This document shows, piece by piece, positions 24,503-32,249 of a stretch of DNA of 44,644 nucleotides. Position 1 is the stretch's first letter, and every line of letters begins with the position of its first letter. The notes beneath the pieces were generated by a model. The model did no database searches and was not told the DNA's origin. It saw only the letters and a program-made list of their open reading frames with translations. Position numbers and translations under genes: made by a program. Source of the DNA: PMNU01 sp035480575 (GTDB taxonomy: Bacteria; Patescibacteriota; Saccharimonadia; Saccharimonadales; UBA4665); contig DATIHR010000026.1 of NCBI GenBank assembly GCA_035480575.1, positions 1-44,644 of the forward strand, read 5' to 3'.

Positions 24503-25327
24503 GTGGGTGAAGTTGCAGCTGTTTTTACATATCCATTAACCGGCGCTCATGGGGTTGATCACCATGAGGCGCCGGTGCCGGTGTTGCTCGGTGGCCTAGG
24601 CGGTGACCGACGTTTTGTACTCTATAACCCAGCGACGAATGAACGAGTAGGTATGAAGCAATATCCTCGTTTGACTTGCTTGCGAGCGGAGAATACGGCG
24701 GATGGCGCGTTACTAGTAACCAGCGAATCGCCTCTACCCGCAGACGGCGGCAAGTTTATCTTGAGCCCAATGCGCGGCAATGTAATCAACGTAAACGAGT
24801 TCGGCGACCGAACGCCCGCGACCGATTGCGGCGATTATGCGGCCCATTTTTTTTCTAAGTTTGTTGACAGCGACGTACGGCTGGCAAAGAAAGAATGGCG
24901 GTGGTCCAGGGGCGATACCGTGCATGCGTCAGCTCGCCGTGTGGCGCCCATTCATATCGTGAATGCTGCCAGTGTCGAAGCGCTACGCGAAGGTCCTAAG
25001 GGTGTTGCGGTTGGTCCAGAGCGCTTTCGGCCAAACTTGGTCGTACAAGGTTTTGAACCGCTTGCCGAGTTAAACTGGAGGGATACGTATCTCCAAATTG
25101 GCAACTTTGCGGTACGTGTTACGCGGGCGACAGAGCGGTGCCGGGTGCCAGGTTTCGACCCAGACACCGGCGAGAACCTTCGGGATGTGCCCCGGCTGTA
25201 CAAGTCTTTTCCGCACGCGAACGAAGACGGCACCGGCAGCCCCGTGTTTGGTGTATACGGCTACCCAGTCGTGAAAAGCGTTGACACATACGTAAGCAAA
25301 GGTGACCACGTCACGGTGTTACGCTAA
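24503..25327 (+). CDS. MOSC-domain protein
   Basis: A 274-residue protein with an N-terminal MOSC_N-like beta-barrel (VFTYPLTGAHG...GDRRFVLYNP) and a C-terminal MOSC domain: PERFRPNLVVQGF near 172-184, and ERCRVPGFDPDTGE with the conserved cysteine C213. MOSC proteins act in molybdenum-cofactor sulfuration or in mARC-type N-reduction; the cysteine is the expected Mo or sulfur ligand. It starts with GTG one base after the gatB stop, so it is part of the same operon. No cofactor synthesis genes are in this window. Confidence 0.85.
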   Translation: MGEVAAVFTYPLTGAHGVDHHEAPVPVLLGGLGGDRRFVLYNPATNERVGMKQYPRLTCLRAENTADGALLVTSESPLPADGGKFILSPMRGNVINVNEFGDRTPATDCGDYAAHFFSKFVDSDVRLAKKEWRWSRGDTVHASARRVAPIHIVNAASVEALREGPKGVAVGPERFRPNLVVQGFEPLAELNWRDTYLQIGNFAVRVTRATERCRVPGFDPDTGENLRDVPRLYKSFPHANEDGTGSPVFGVYGYPVVKSVDTYVSKGDHVTVLR

Positions 25328-25341
25328 TAAAGGAGGGCATA

Positions 25342-26238
25342 TTGAAGACGCACACTAAACCAACCAAAGCCGTCATTGCCGCTGCGGGCTTCGGCACCCG
25401 CTTTTTGCCGCAAACTAAGGCCATGCCTAAGGAAATGCTGCCCATTGTAGATAAGCCTATTATTCAGTATGTGGTAGAGGGCTTGGTAGAGGCAGGTATT
25501 AAAGACATTATTATTGTTACTGGCTACTCCAAGCGCAGCATAGAAGACCACTTCGATACGCCGAACGCCGAACTTGCGGCCGTTTTGCAGGCGGGTGGCA
25601 AGCAAGCTGCACTGGACGGCCTGCGCGAGATTGCCGACATGGCTAACTTTGTGTTTGTTCGTCAGAAACAGCCGTTGGGTAACATTGCCGCATTGTACTA
25701 TGCCCGCCACCTCTTAAACGACGAGCCATTTATATATACCTGGGCGGACGAGTTCGTGCAAGCACAGCCAACACTGCTGTCGCAAACATTAGACGCATAC
25801 GATAAAACTGGCGCAACAATCATCCCGTGTATCCGTGTTACGAAAGACGAAGAATTTGAGCGCTATGGTATAGTGGGCGGCAAACAGCAGGGTGATCTGC
25901 TTAAGCTAAACGATATTGTCGAAAAGCCGGGCCGCGCTAACGCGCCCTCCGACCTTGCAAGTGTTGGCGGCTACCTCCTGAAGTCTGATATTTTGCCGTA
26001 CATCGAGCGCCTAGCAAAAGAATACGACGGGCACGAGTTAAAAATTCAAACCGCAATGCAAGCCATGATTGCAGATGGTCGTGATTTGTATGCGTACGAG
26101 ATTAAGAATGCCGCCTACCACGACGCAGGCAATAAGCTTGAGTATTTAAAGACAGTTGTGACGTTCGGACTCAAACATAAAGACATCGCCAAGGAGTTCC
26201 GCGCTTTCTTACACGAGCGTTTGGAACAAGACGCGTAA
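25342..26238 (+). CDS. galU: UTP-glucose-1-phosphate uridylyltransferase
   Basis: A 298-residue nucleotidyltransferase making UDP-glucose from UTP and glucose-1-phosphate for cell-surface glycans. The N-terminal AAGFGTRFLPQTKAMPKEMLP motif (about residues 13-33), QPLGNIAAL in place of the usual QKEPLGLGHA, and YDAGNKLEYLKTVV-like HDAGNKLEYLK are visible. It starts with TTG; the strong AAGGAGGG five bases before it decides this start. It closes the gat-MOSC run; a separate promoter follows before the next gene. Pyrophosphate released here is a substrate of Ppa. Confidence 0.95.
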   Translation: MKTHTKPTKAVIAAAGFGTRFLPQTKAMPKEMLPIVDKPIIQYVVEGLVEAGIKDIIIVTGYSKRSIEDHFDTPNAELAAVLQAGGKQAALDGLREIADMANFVFVRQKQPLGNIAALYYARHLLNDEPFIYTWADEFVQAQPTLLSQTLDAYDKTGATIIPCIRVTKDEEFERYGIVGGKQQGDLLKLNDIVEKPGRANAPSDLASVGGYLLKSDILPYIERLAKEYDGHELKIQTAMQAMIADGRDLYAYEIKNAAYHDAGNKLEYLKTVVTFGLKHKDIAKEFRAFLHERLEQDA

Positions 26239-26258
26239 GATAGCTTACAGCGTAGTTC

Positions 26259-26286
26259 TTGCCAGAAGTTACAATAGTTGTATACT
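26259..26286 (+). promoter_or_regulatory. Promoter of the 26304 gene
   Basis: TTGCCA (26259-26264), 16 bases, then TATACT (26281-26286). This is one of two places here with a convincing -35. The AAGGAG just after the -10 box would lie upstream of or at the start of the transcript. Confidence 0.6.
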
Positions 26287-26303
26287 AAGGAGACAAACAA
26301 CTT

Positions 26304-26555
26304 ATGAATACCGCCGAACAGATTATACTCATTATCCTTGCTGGGGCGCTGGCATTCTTTTTAGTTTTAGCGATTTACCTTATGATTCAGCTCGTGCGAC
26401 TTGTTAAGGTAGTCAACGAGCTTGCAGCCAAGGCACAACACCTTATAGATTCTGCCGAGACCGCCGCCGAAACCGTCAAAAACGCTGCCGGACAGGTAAG
26501 CATATTAAAATTTGTCCACAGCGTTGTTGAAATGGTTGGCAAACGTAAAAAATAA
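26304..26555 (+). CDS. Small single-pass membrane protein with amphipathic tail
   Basis: An 83-residue protein with one membrane helix (about residues 7-32) followed by a helical, Ala-rich tail (ELAAKAQHLIDSAETAAETVKNAAGQ) of the kind seen in DUF948-like small envelope proteins. It lies 34 bases upstream of a YtxH-like gene, and such pairs are common in Gram-positive-type genomes. Exact role unknown; an envelope or stress function is inferred from the pairing. Confidence 0.75.
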   Translation: MNTAEQIILIILAGALAFFLVLAIYLMIQLVRLVKVVNELAAKAQHLIDSAETAAETVKNAAGQVSILKFVHSVVEMVGKRKK

Positions 26556-26589
26556 ACGAGCTTTTTAAGGCTTAAAGGACGAAAATTCT

Positions 26590-27012
26590 ATGGACAAACG
26601 CACGAAACGCTTAGCAATCGGCACGGTTATTGCAGCCGCTGCTGGCTACATTGCTGGCATTTTAACGGCGCCTAAAAGTGGTAAAGAAACACGACACGAC
26701 ATCAAGGAAGTAGCCGAGCGTACGTACACAACAGCCGAAAAAGAATTAAAACTGCTCCATACCGAACTGAATCAACTGCTAGACCAAGCGCGTTCGCACG
26801 GTGCCGAACTAAGTGGCAGCGCCAAAGAAAACCTAGATAAAGCCATGAGCACCGCGAAGACCGCAAAAGAGAAAACACGCGAACTGCTTAGTGCTGTTCA
26901 CGAGGGCGGTGCCGATGACAAAGACCTAGAAAAGGCCATTAAAGAAGGCCGCAAAGCACTAGACCACCTTAAGACTTTTGTCGCTAAGAAACCAGCAGCT
27001 AAAAAGAAATAG
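26590..27012 (+). CDS. YtxH-like membrane-associated coiled protein
   Basis: A 140-residue protein whose start GTVIAAAAGYIAGILTAPKSGKETRHDI matches the YtxH/gas-vesicle-protein-like family: a Gly/Ala-rich helix, then the APKSGKETR turn. It is followed by a long charged amphipathic helix and a Lys/Ala-rich end (VAKKPAAKKK). AAAGGA lies 11 bases upstream. Family members in other bacteria are linked to general stress, but no mechanism is established here. Confidence 0.8.
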   Translation: MDKRTKRLAIGTVIAAAAGYIAGILTAPKSGKETRHDIKEVAERTYTTAEKELKLLHTELNQLLDQARSHGAELSGSAKENLDKAMSTAKTAKEKTRELLSAVHEGGADDKDLEKAIKEGRKALDHLKTFVAKKPAAKKK

Positions 27013-27027
27013 CGCTACAGCGCTACG

Positions 27028-27285
27028 TTAATTGCCCTCTTGGGCGTCGGTATCCGTGGCGCTAAAGTCGCCCTCGTCGTATCGTTCGGCACTATCTATG
27101 TTGGTGTCGCCAGCAGGGATATCCTGAACATTTGGTGTGTGGACGTCTTCGGGCGAGCTTGCGGGCGGGTTAAAATCTTGCGGCAAGTGCGGTTCATCCC
27201 GGCGCGGGCTAAAAAAGCCATCGTCCCGGTTTTGAAACGGGTCCGGACGCGCGGCTTGGTCGTCTAGTTGTGTGTCGTCTGCCAT
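27028..27285 (-). CDS. Acidic, Pro/Asp-rich small protein
   Basis: An 85-residue low-complexity protein (MADDTQLDDQAARPDPFQ...), probably disordered. The ATG at 27285 is chosen as it comes one base after the stop of the upstream gene; longer frames read back into that gene. It is convergent with the YtxH-like gene. Expression with the upstream gene is likely, but whether the protein is functional is uncertain. Confidence 0.6.
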   Translation of the reverse strand: MADDTQLDDQAARPDPFQNRDDGFFSPRRDEPHLPQDFNPPASSPEDVHTPNVQDIPAGDTNIDSAERYDEGDFSATDTDAQEGN

Positions 27286-27286
27286 A

Positions 27287-27817
27287 TTAAGTTTGTTCCT
27301 CCGGTGTGCCTTTGCCCAGTTCGTCAAGCAGAACAGAAAGTTGGCGAGTGTCGAGGGCGGTGCAGTTAATTTTACGCTTAGTCGCAATAACGTAGCCTTG
27401 CAGAATGCGCTTGGCTTTTAGCGCGTCTTCGCGCCATAACCAGTGTACCTCGTAGGCTGGCGTTTTGTCGTTAAAAAAGCGCGTGGTAATTATAATCGAT
27501 CCAAAGAATGGTCCGACATTGGCGGTTACATTAAGAATGTCCTCGATGCGTACACTAATTACCTCGGCCACCTGCCAGAAGGCACGGTGCGAAATGCTTA
27601 CTTGCGAGCGGTCGATAACCAGTACATCCGGGAATAGGGTGAACGGGAATACGGTGCGCGCTTCGTATAGTTTGTCTTGTGCCTGGCTCAGCGCCTGGCC
27701 AAGCTGCTCGCGTATTTGCGCTGGCGATGGGGCGACCTCGGTAGATTGATCAGGGGTTTGCAGTGGCGGGGTGGGGTAGCCTGGCATTGGTCGGGCCCTT
27801 AGTTGTCCGTATGCCAT
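27287..27817 (-). CDS. Hypothetical protein with PH-like beta-domain
   Basis: A 176-residue protein. The N-terminal 60 residues are Pro/Gln-rich; the rest (LFPDVLVIDRSQVSISHRAFWQVAEVISVRIEDILNVTANVGPFFGSIIITTRF) has the alternating pattern of a bacterial pleckstrin-like domain, then a helix with RILQGYVIATKRK. The PH-like reading is inference. ATG 27817 is preferred because AGGAGG stands about nine bases before it; a TATACT box lies further upstream. Confidence 0.75.
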   Translation of the reverse strand: MAYGQLRARPMPGYPTPPLQTPDQSTEVAPSPAQIREQLGQALSQAQDKLYEARTVFPFTLFPDVLVIDRSQVSISHRAFWQVAEVISVRIEDILNVTANVGPFFGSIIITTRFFNDKTPAYEVHWLWREDALKAKRILQGYVIATKRKINCTALDTRQLSVLLDELGKGTPEEQT

Positions 27818-27848
27818 AATGTGGTACCTCCTGCTTACATATGTCACT

Positions 27849-27854
27849 AGTATA
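27849..27854 (-). promoter_or_regulatory. -10 box of the 27817 operon
   Basis: Minus-strand TATACT about 31 bases before the ATG, leaving room for a leader with AGGAGG, in contrast to the leaderless genes around. Confidence 0.45.
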
Positions 27855-27954
27855 CGTGTCGTGGTGACAGAATAGCTGTAAGATACTTTGCACTGTGAGC
27901 CATCTTGACGGATATGCCTGGAGGTGATACGGTAGCATTGATAGGTAATTTGTT

Positions 27955-28206
27955 ATGACAAACGAACGATTACGTACTAGCTACGAGCACGACTGGGGCA
28001 ATCTCGCTGTGACAGCAGCGTTTCTTGGTGCTGTCAGTGTGCCGCCCGTCATGCAATACCATAGTGTCGGGCTTGAGCACGCTATACTCCCTGCAACTGC
28101 ACCCGATGCACTGTATGCACCGGTTCCGCCGGCTGCTTTCCGGGCGTCTCGCCCAAGTATCGACCGTGGCGCGCTATACGGCCGCTACATGATGGCTGCA
28201 GCTTAG
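27955..28206 (+). CDS. Small hypothetical protein
   Basis: An 83-residue frame with sensible composition and one moderately hydrophobic stretch (residues 17-34), ending ALYGRYMMAAA. No Shine-Dalgarno and no convincing -10 box are seen, so the gene is tentative. Confidence 0.45.
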   Translation: MTNERLRTSYEHDWGNLAVTAAFLGAVSVPPVMQYHSVGLEHAILPATAPDALYAPVPPAAFRASRPSIDRGALYGRYMMAAA

Positions 28207-28258
28207 AATCCATTCTAGTAGCGTCCCGTGCAGCATTGTAATTATGTATTAACTATGG

Positions 28259-28264
28259 TATAGT
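28259..28264 (+). promoter_or_regulatory. -10 box of the 28274 gene
   Basis: TATAGT with extended TGG. Three in-frame ATGs follow at 28265, 28268 and 28274; only the last is far enough downstream to be on the transcript. Confidence 0.5.
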
Positions 28265-28273
28265 ATGATGATT

Positions 28274-28852
28274 ATGCATTTTATGGAACGCGCCGGAGAA
28301 GAAAAATTAGAGGTCAATAGCCATTTGGCCGCCGCCGCCGATGCGCTGTACGAAGCACAGCAAGTGAATGACCAGATTCATACATCCGTATTCGCAACGC
28401 GTTATGATGCCGATCCCCATACGACATATGTACATCGGCTCAACCCAATCGGATCTCGTGAGCCGCAAGTTCTAGCGGTAACTAAAATCATAGTAGACGA
28501 CGAGCAAATTGGTCTTATGGTCGACGCTTACGAACCGAAAAGGCGTGAACCCATGGGCGCGCAGTGGCGACAGACTAATTTTGAAGGCGCAGCCGACGCT
28601 CAAAATGCCGAACTGCCGTTGTGGTGGTATGGCGACCGAACCGTGTATACGCCAGGCCAGGTGGGGTTTGACCCTAAAACATGGGATGCAGGTTTAGCCG
28701 AAGCAGTACTAGTGAATGACACGACATATGCTGCGCGAGCAGTTGTCGACAGCCTAACCGCGCCTATCCCTGCTCCGGAAGTGGTGCCGCAGCAGCCACG
28801 TGGTAGGTTAGCTCGCACACTTGGCTGGCTTGGTATGCGCCGCAATAAATAG
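28274..28852 (+). CDS. Hypothetical protein
   Basis: A 192-residue protein starting MHFMERAGEEKLEVNSHLAAAADALYEAQ. The middle (EPQVLAVTKIIVDDEQIGLMVDAYEP) is beta-like; the C-terminus is Pro-rich then basic (RGRLARTLGWLGMRRNK), which could associate with the membrane. The family is unknown. It is convergent with the histidine kinase, seven bases apart. Confidence 0.7.
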   Translation: MHFMERAGEEKLEVNSHLAAAADALYEAQQVNDQIHTSVFATRYDADPHTTYVHRLNPIGSREPQVLAVTKIIVDDEQIGLMVDAYEPKRREPMGAQWRQTNFEGAADAQNAELPLWWYGDRTVYTPGQVGFDPKTWDAGLAEAVLVNDTTYAARAVVDSLTAPIPAPEVVPQQPRGRLARTLGWLGMRRNK

Positions 28853-28859
28853 GGCTCAT

Positions 28860-30188
28860 TTAATCTTTTGGCATTACAACGGTGAATGTAATGCCTTGGC
28901 CTTGGGACGAGACGACCTCTAACTTACCATTGTGGCGTTCAATGATATTTTTGCTTAAAGTAAGCCCAAGGCCGGTGCCCTGTGCCTTGCCTTGTTCGGC
29001 GGTCTGCGTCCGGAAATCGGCACGAAAAATTAATTGTTGTTCTTCGGCGGAAAGCTCGCCGTCATTATGAATCCGTACCGCCCAGCCGGTATTGCTTTGT
29101 TGTACAAGCGCGGTAACGACACCGCCCTTTGGCGAGTATTTAACGGCGTTAATAAGCAGGTTAAACAGCACGCGTTTAAACAGCAATGTGTCTACGGGCG
29201 CGGAGAATGGCTTGTCTGCTTCTGGCGTACTGTTTTGTATGGTTACGCCGTGCTCTTCGCTGACGATGCTTAGGTTATTAACGAGTGTGTCTAGTAGTTC
29301 AGAGGGCCGGATGGGTTCTTTGGTTAATTGTTTGGCGTGCAAGCGGTCGAGGCTTTGGAGTGAAAGCACGTCGCGTACGGTACCCAGTACATCGGTTATC
29401 GTTTGTTCAATTTTGGGGATAACGCTGCTTAGGTCGCCTTCTTTGTACCGGAGTATCCATGCCACGCCGGTAAGTGGCGACATAATTTCGTGCGATGCAA
29501 ACGATAAGTAAAATGCTTTCTCGTCCAAATATTTTTGTTGTTGCACTGCACGCCGCCGTGCCCAGGCTAGACCATTCAGCAGAATAGCCGTAGCCAGTAA
29601 CGGCACGATTGCAGTTAAAATAATCGACCGATAGTAGTCCCCTGCAGGCACATCCATACCCAGTACGCCGACAATATTGCCCTTCGCGTCAAAAATGGGG
29701 CTGAATGCACTGAGCCATACGCCCCAACGGTCGCGGCTGATAGGTAGCACCTGTGACGCTTGGGAGCCGTAGGTGTCTTTTATGTCGGCAATGCCTTCGT
29801 CGTAGTTTTGGCCGGGTGGTGAGTAATCGGGCGATTCCGGTTCCTCGGAATCGACATAAAAGAACGCGTGTTCGTGCCCTTTGGTGAGGGCTAGGATGTA
29901 AATAAAGCGAATGTCGGGGTTGGCTCCGCGTAGTGCGACAAAATGCTTTTTAAGTTGCTGGTAGCCGGGGTCGCCAATGTCGGTGCGGGTGCCGGATAGC
30001 GATGTCAGCGTTGTGGCAGGTACTAACTGTGCAATAGTTTCGGTACGTTGGATGAGCGAGGTTTTAAGGTTGCGAGACGCAAACACCGCGGCGTACGCTG
30101 TTGTAATAAGCCCCACAATCAGCACGACCGCGAATAGCGAATACCAATAGGATAGACTGGTAGATGATAATAATTTTTTTACACCCAC
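28860..30188 (-). CDS. Sensor histidine kinase
   Basis: A 442-residue membrane kinase. TM1 is at about 14-35 and TM2 at about 188-210, enclosing an extracellular Cache-like sensor of about 150 residues (IRFIYILA, then GNIVGVLGMDVPAGDYY). The H-box FYLSFASHEIMSPLTG has H233, the N-box is NLLINAVKYS, and the G-box is GTGLGLTLSKNIIERHNG. There is no HAMP domain: TM2 is joined to the H-box by a short linker. The start is GTG, seven bases after TATAGT. It is transcribed divergently from the receiver protein at 30258, its likely partner. Confidence 0.92.
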   Translation of the reverse strand: MGVKKLLSSTSLSYWYSLFAVVLIVGLITTAYAAVFASRNLKTSLIQRTETIAQLVPATTLTSLSGTRTDIGDPGYQQLKKHFVALRGANPDIRFIYILALTKGHEHAFFYVDSEEPESPDYSPPGQNYDEGIADIKDTYGSQASQVLPISRDRWGVWLSAFSPIFDAKGNIVGVLGMDVPAGDYYRSIILTAIVPLLATAILLNGLAWARRRAVQQQKYLDEKAFYLSFASHEIMSPLTGVAWILRYKEGDLSSVIPKIEQTITDVLGTVRDVLSLQSLDRLHAKQLTKEPIRPSELLDTLVNNLSIVSEEHGVTIQNSTPEADKPFSAPVDTLLFKRVLFNLLINAVKYSPKGGVVTALVQQSNTGWAVRIHNDGELSAEEQQLIFRADFRTQTAEQGKAQGTGLGLTLSKNIIERHNGKLEVVSSQGQGITFTVVMPKD

Positions 30189-30195
30189 TGATTAC

Positions 30196-30201
30196 ACTAT
30201 A
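30196..30201 (-). promoter_or_regulatory. -10 box of the histidine kinase
   Basis: Minus-strand TATAGT seven bases before the GTG at 30188; supports a leaderless GTG start. Confidence 0.5.
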
Positions 30202-30245
30202 TACAATGTTGTTTATGTTTGTAAGCACTCACGGCGAACCCATGC

Positions 30246-30251
30246 TACAGT
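30246..30251 (+). promoter_or_regulatory. -10 box of the receiver gene
   Basis: TACAGT six bases before the ATG at 30258. The two -10 boxes of this divergent pair are about 45 bases apart. Confidence 0.45.
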
Positions 30252-30257
30252 AGGATA

Positions 30258-30626
30258 ATGGCACAAGTATTAATTATTGACGACGACGAATTATTACGAA
30301 CCGCACTAACGCACAAGCTGCGCGAACGGGGCATAGAAGCCGAACAGGCTATCGATGGCCAAAAAGGTCTAGAGCTGGCAAAAATGGATCCACCACAGGT
30401 TATTGTGCTGGACGAACGTATGCCCAAAATGACTGGCGATGAATTTATTACAGCCGTCCAAAAAGAACCATGGTTCAGCAACGTCCATATTGTAGTCTTT
30501 ACTGCCAGCGACGACACCAAGCTGCTGTACAATTCGCTCAAAGCCGGCGTTACTGACTACCTCGATAAAACATCTGCTACGCCCGACAGCATCGCAGAGC
30601 TCGTAGCAAAATACGTTCAAGCCTAG
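30258..30626 (+). CDS. Single-domain response regulator (CheY-like receiver)
   Basis: A 122-residue receiver domain with nothing after it. The acidic pocket is D8-D9, the phosphorylated residue is D52 in VLDERMP, T82 is in FTAS, and the switch lysine is K104 in YLDKTS. Without a DNA-binding or enzymatic output it must act by protein contact or in a phosphorelay. Its position beside the divergent kinase suggests that they work together. The last four bases overlap the convergent gene at 30623. Confidence 0.93.
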   Translation: MAQVLIIDDDELLRTALTHKLRERGIEAEQAIDGQKGLELAKMDPPQVIVLDERMPKMTGDEFITAVQKEPWFSNVHIVVFTASDDTKLLYNSLKAGVTDYLDKTSATPDSIAELVAKYVQA

Positions 30627-31018
30627 GCTTGCTGTTCAGTGTGCTGAGCCTCAAGTACTGATTTGCTTTCTATAAGGAGTGTATTGGGTACTATAACTGG
30701 AATAGGGCTCGCGCCATCTTCCGGTAAGGTTATTTCGGGCGGCACATTATTTGCAAAAGCAGTACGTATTTCATTGGCACTTAAGTTGGTGACAGAAAGA
30801 ATGACAGTGGCGTCCAGGGCTGCTATCCCATACACTGCGACGTTTTTATCTGGTGTCGTTATAACGTGGTTCGCCTCAAATGCGTCCTCTTGCAGCGCAA
30901 GCGCTGCTGCGGCCCGGTCGATACGCTCGGGGCGGCCGCTCTCTAGTATCTTTGTAACGGTTTCCGACCTCATGCGAACATGAAGTATGCTCGGGAATAG
31001 CGATTGTTCGTTTGTCAT
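30623..31018 (-). CDS. Hypothetical protein
   Basis: A 131-residue protein with regular alternation of helices and strands (LESGRPERIDRAAAALALQEDAFEANHVITT, then VAVYGIAALDATVILSVTNLSANEIRTAF). No family is recognised. The ATG is supported by TATGCT six bases upstream. It overlaps the receiver gene end by four bases, so the two 3' ends are antisense. Confidence 0.7.
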   Translation of the reverse strand: MTNEQSLFPSILHVRMRSETVTKILESGRPERIDRAAAALALQEDAFEANHVITTPDKNVAVYGIAALDATVILSVTNLSANEIRTAFANNVPPEITLPEDGASPIPVIVPNTLLIESKSVLEAQHTEQQA

Positions 31019-31051
31019 ACAATCAGCATACCGCAGCTAGTTTGCAATGTG

Positions 31052-31552
31052 CTAGTAGTCTAGTGTAGATAAATCGAGCGTCAGTTCTTGTGGGTATTCC
31101 CAGGCGCTCATATCGAGGCCCGCTAGGCTTGCTCTAACGTCGAGGCCGTGTTGTCTTTCTGTTTCATCCTCCGGTATAGCGCCCCAGTTGTCCATTACTT
31201 TTAGTGCTTCGTCGAATGTTATGGCACTTTCGGGCCGCGGCGGGGTGTCTTCTTCGTATATGCGCAGGCGATTCTCAAACACATGATGCATTGCTACTAA
31301 AGAGCCCTGGACGGTAACGTGCGATTCTACGGTCGTAATAGTGTCATGCTGTTCTGTTGCGAAGCGAACCACAGACCGTATAAGGCGGGTGGCTACGCCC
31401 TGCCCCCGCTTATGAGAGTACAACTCGCTAACCGACACGCAAGTAGGTGCGGCGGCATCATTATCAAAATTCCAAATAGCCCCTGCGTGGCCGTCAGGCA
31501 GGAACACCATGGCGCCAGTCTCGGTACGGGTAACTTCAATAATTTCAGACAT
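31052..31552 (-). CDS. GNAT-like protein, paralog of the 39993 gene
   Basis: A 166-residue protein with a GNAT-fold acetyl-CoA-binding type motif: VSELYSHKRGQGVATRLIRSVVRFA, where RGQGVA fits the R/Q-x-x-G-x-A/G signature. After the fold comes a tail (WGAIPEDETERQHGLDVRASLAGLDMSAWEYPQEL) shared with the protein at 39993, which is not a usual part of GNAT enzymes. An N-acetyltransferase activity is plausible but the substrate is unknown. TATAAA lies ten bases before the ATG. Confidence 0.72.
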   Translation of the reverse strand: MSEIIEVTRTETGAMVFLPDGHAGAIWNFDNDAAAPTCVSVSELYSHKRGQGVATRLIRSVVRFATEQHDTITTVESHVTVQGSLVAMHHVFENRLRIYEEDTPPRPESAITFDEALKVMDNWGAIPEDETERQHGLDVRASLAGLDMSAWEYPQELTLDLSTLDY

Positions 31553-31616
31553 AGGGGTGTATTTTATAATGTCTTATGCTTATTTGCAATACTTGCATGC
31601 CAGCGCGCCGCACATA

Positions 31617-31644
31617 TTGCCGGCCGTGTATAACGCGTTATACT
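31617..31644 (+). promoter_or_regulatory. Promoter upstream of the 31652 mini-ORF and the 31685 gene
   Basis: TTGCCG (31617-31622), 16 bases, then TATACT (31639-31644). A second TATAAT overlaps at 31648-31653. The TATACT box would start the transcript at the ATG of the mini-ORF. Confidence 0.55.
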
Positions 31645-31651
31645 ACATATA

Positions 31652-31681
31652 ATGAGCGACATCACTGACCTCGCCAATTAA
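31652..31681 (+). CDS. Possible leaderless nine-codon leader peptide
   Basis: ATG seven bases after TATACT opens a frame MSDITDLAN ending TAA at 31681, three bases before the ATG of the next gene, which itself lacks a ribosome-binding site. The arrangement would allow the ribosome to load on the leaderless mini-ORF and reinitiate. It may also be chance. Confidence 0.4.
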   Translation: MSDITDLAN

Positions 31682-31684
31682 TGT

Positions 31685-32200
31685 ATGTCCCAAACCCTTG
31701 TTTTTACCGCTACAATCCAGCTTCACGGCGTTAATCCATACGTGTTGGTAAGCCACGAGCAAGCTCAAGCATTGCGTCCGGGCTGGCGTAAGCCCATGCC
31801 GGTGCTTGTGCAAGTGAATGATCAGCCTAAACAGCCGTGGCGCATAAACATGATGCCGGTAGGCGACGGCAGTTTTTATTTGTACCTGCACGCTAATGTC
31901 CGAATGGCGAGCAACACTAAGGTTGGCGATGTCGCAACAATACGCGTGCAGTTTAACGACGCCTACCATCCTGGCCCTGCTGATCCCATGCCGCCGCAGC
32001 TGGCGATGGCCCTAGCGGACAATAGCAAGCTGCGGCAAAACTGGGACGCGTTACCGCCCAGCCGCCAAAAAGAGATACTGCGCTACCTCGCGTCGCTCAA
32101 ATCTGAAGAAGCGGTAGCGCGTAACGTCGCAAAGGTTATTGCAATGGTAGGCGGCGAAGCCGGTCGTTTTATGGGAAGAGACTGGAAAGACGGTGTCTAA
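31685..32200 (+). CDS. DUF1905 / YdeI-type protein
   Basis: A 171-residue protein with an N-terminal small beta-barrel (LVFTATIQLHGVNPYVLVS...MPVLVQVNDQPKQPWRINMMPVGDGSFYLYL...VGDVATIRVQF) as in DUF1905. The C-terminal helical segment (PPQLAMALADNSKLRQNWDALPPSRQKEILRYLASLKSEEAVARNVAKVIAMV) is of the YdeI/OmpD-associated type, often named bacteriocin-protection in annotation though the function is poorly known. No Shine-Dalgarno is visible; see the mini-ORF just upstream. Confidence 0.82.
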   Translation: MSQTLVFTATIQLHGVNPYVLVSHEQAQALRPGWRKPMPVLVQVNDQPKQPWRINMMPVGDGSFYLYLHANVRMASNTKVGDVATIRVQFNDAYHPGPADPMPPQLAMALADNSKLRQNWDALPPSRQKEILRYLASLKSEEAVARNVAKVIAMVGGEAGRFMGRDWKDGV

Positions 32201-32235
32201 ACTATGCTGTGTTTGTAGGTGTGGTGGTGATGCTT

Positions 32236-32241
32236 TATATT
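32236..32241 (+). promoter_or_regulatory. -10 box of the 32250 gene
   Basis: TATATT eight bases before GTG 32250. It supports the GTG start. Confidence 0.45.
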
Positions 32242-32249
32242 AATAGCTT

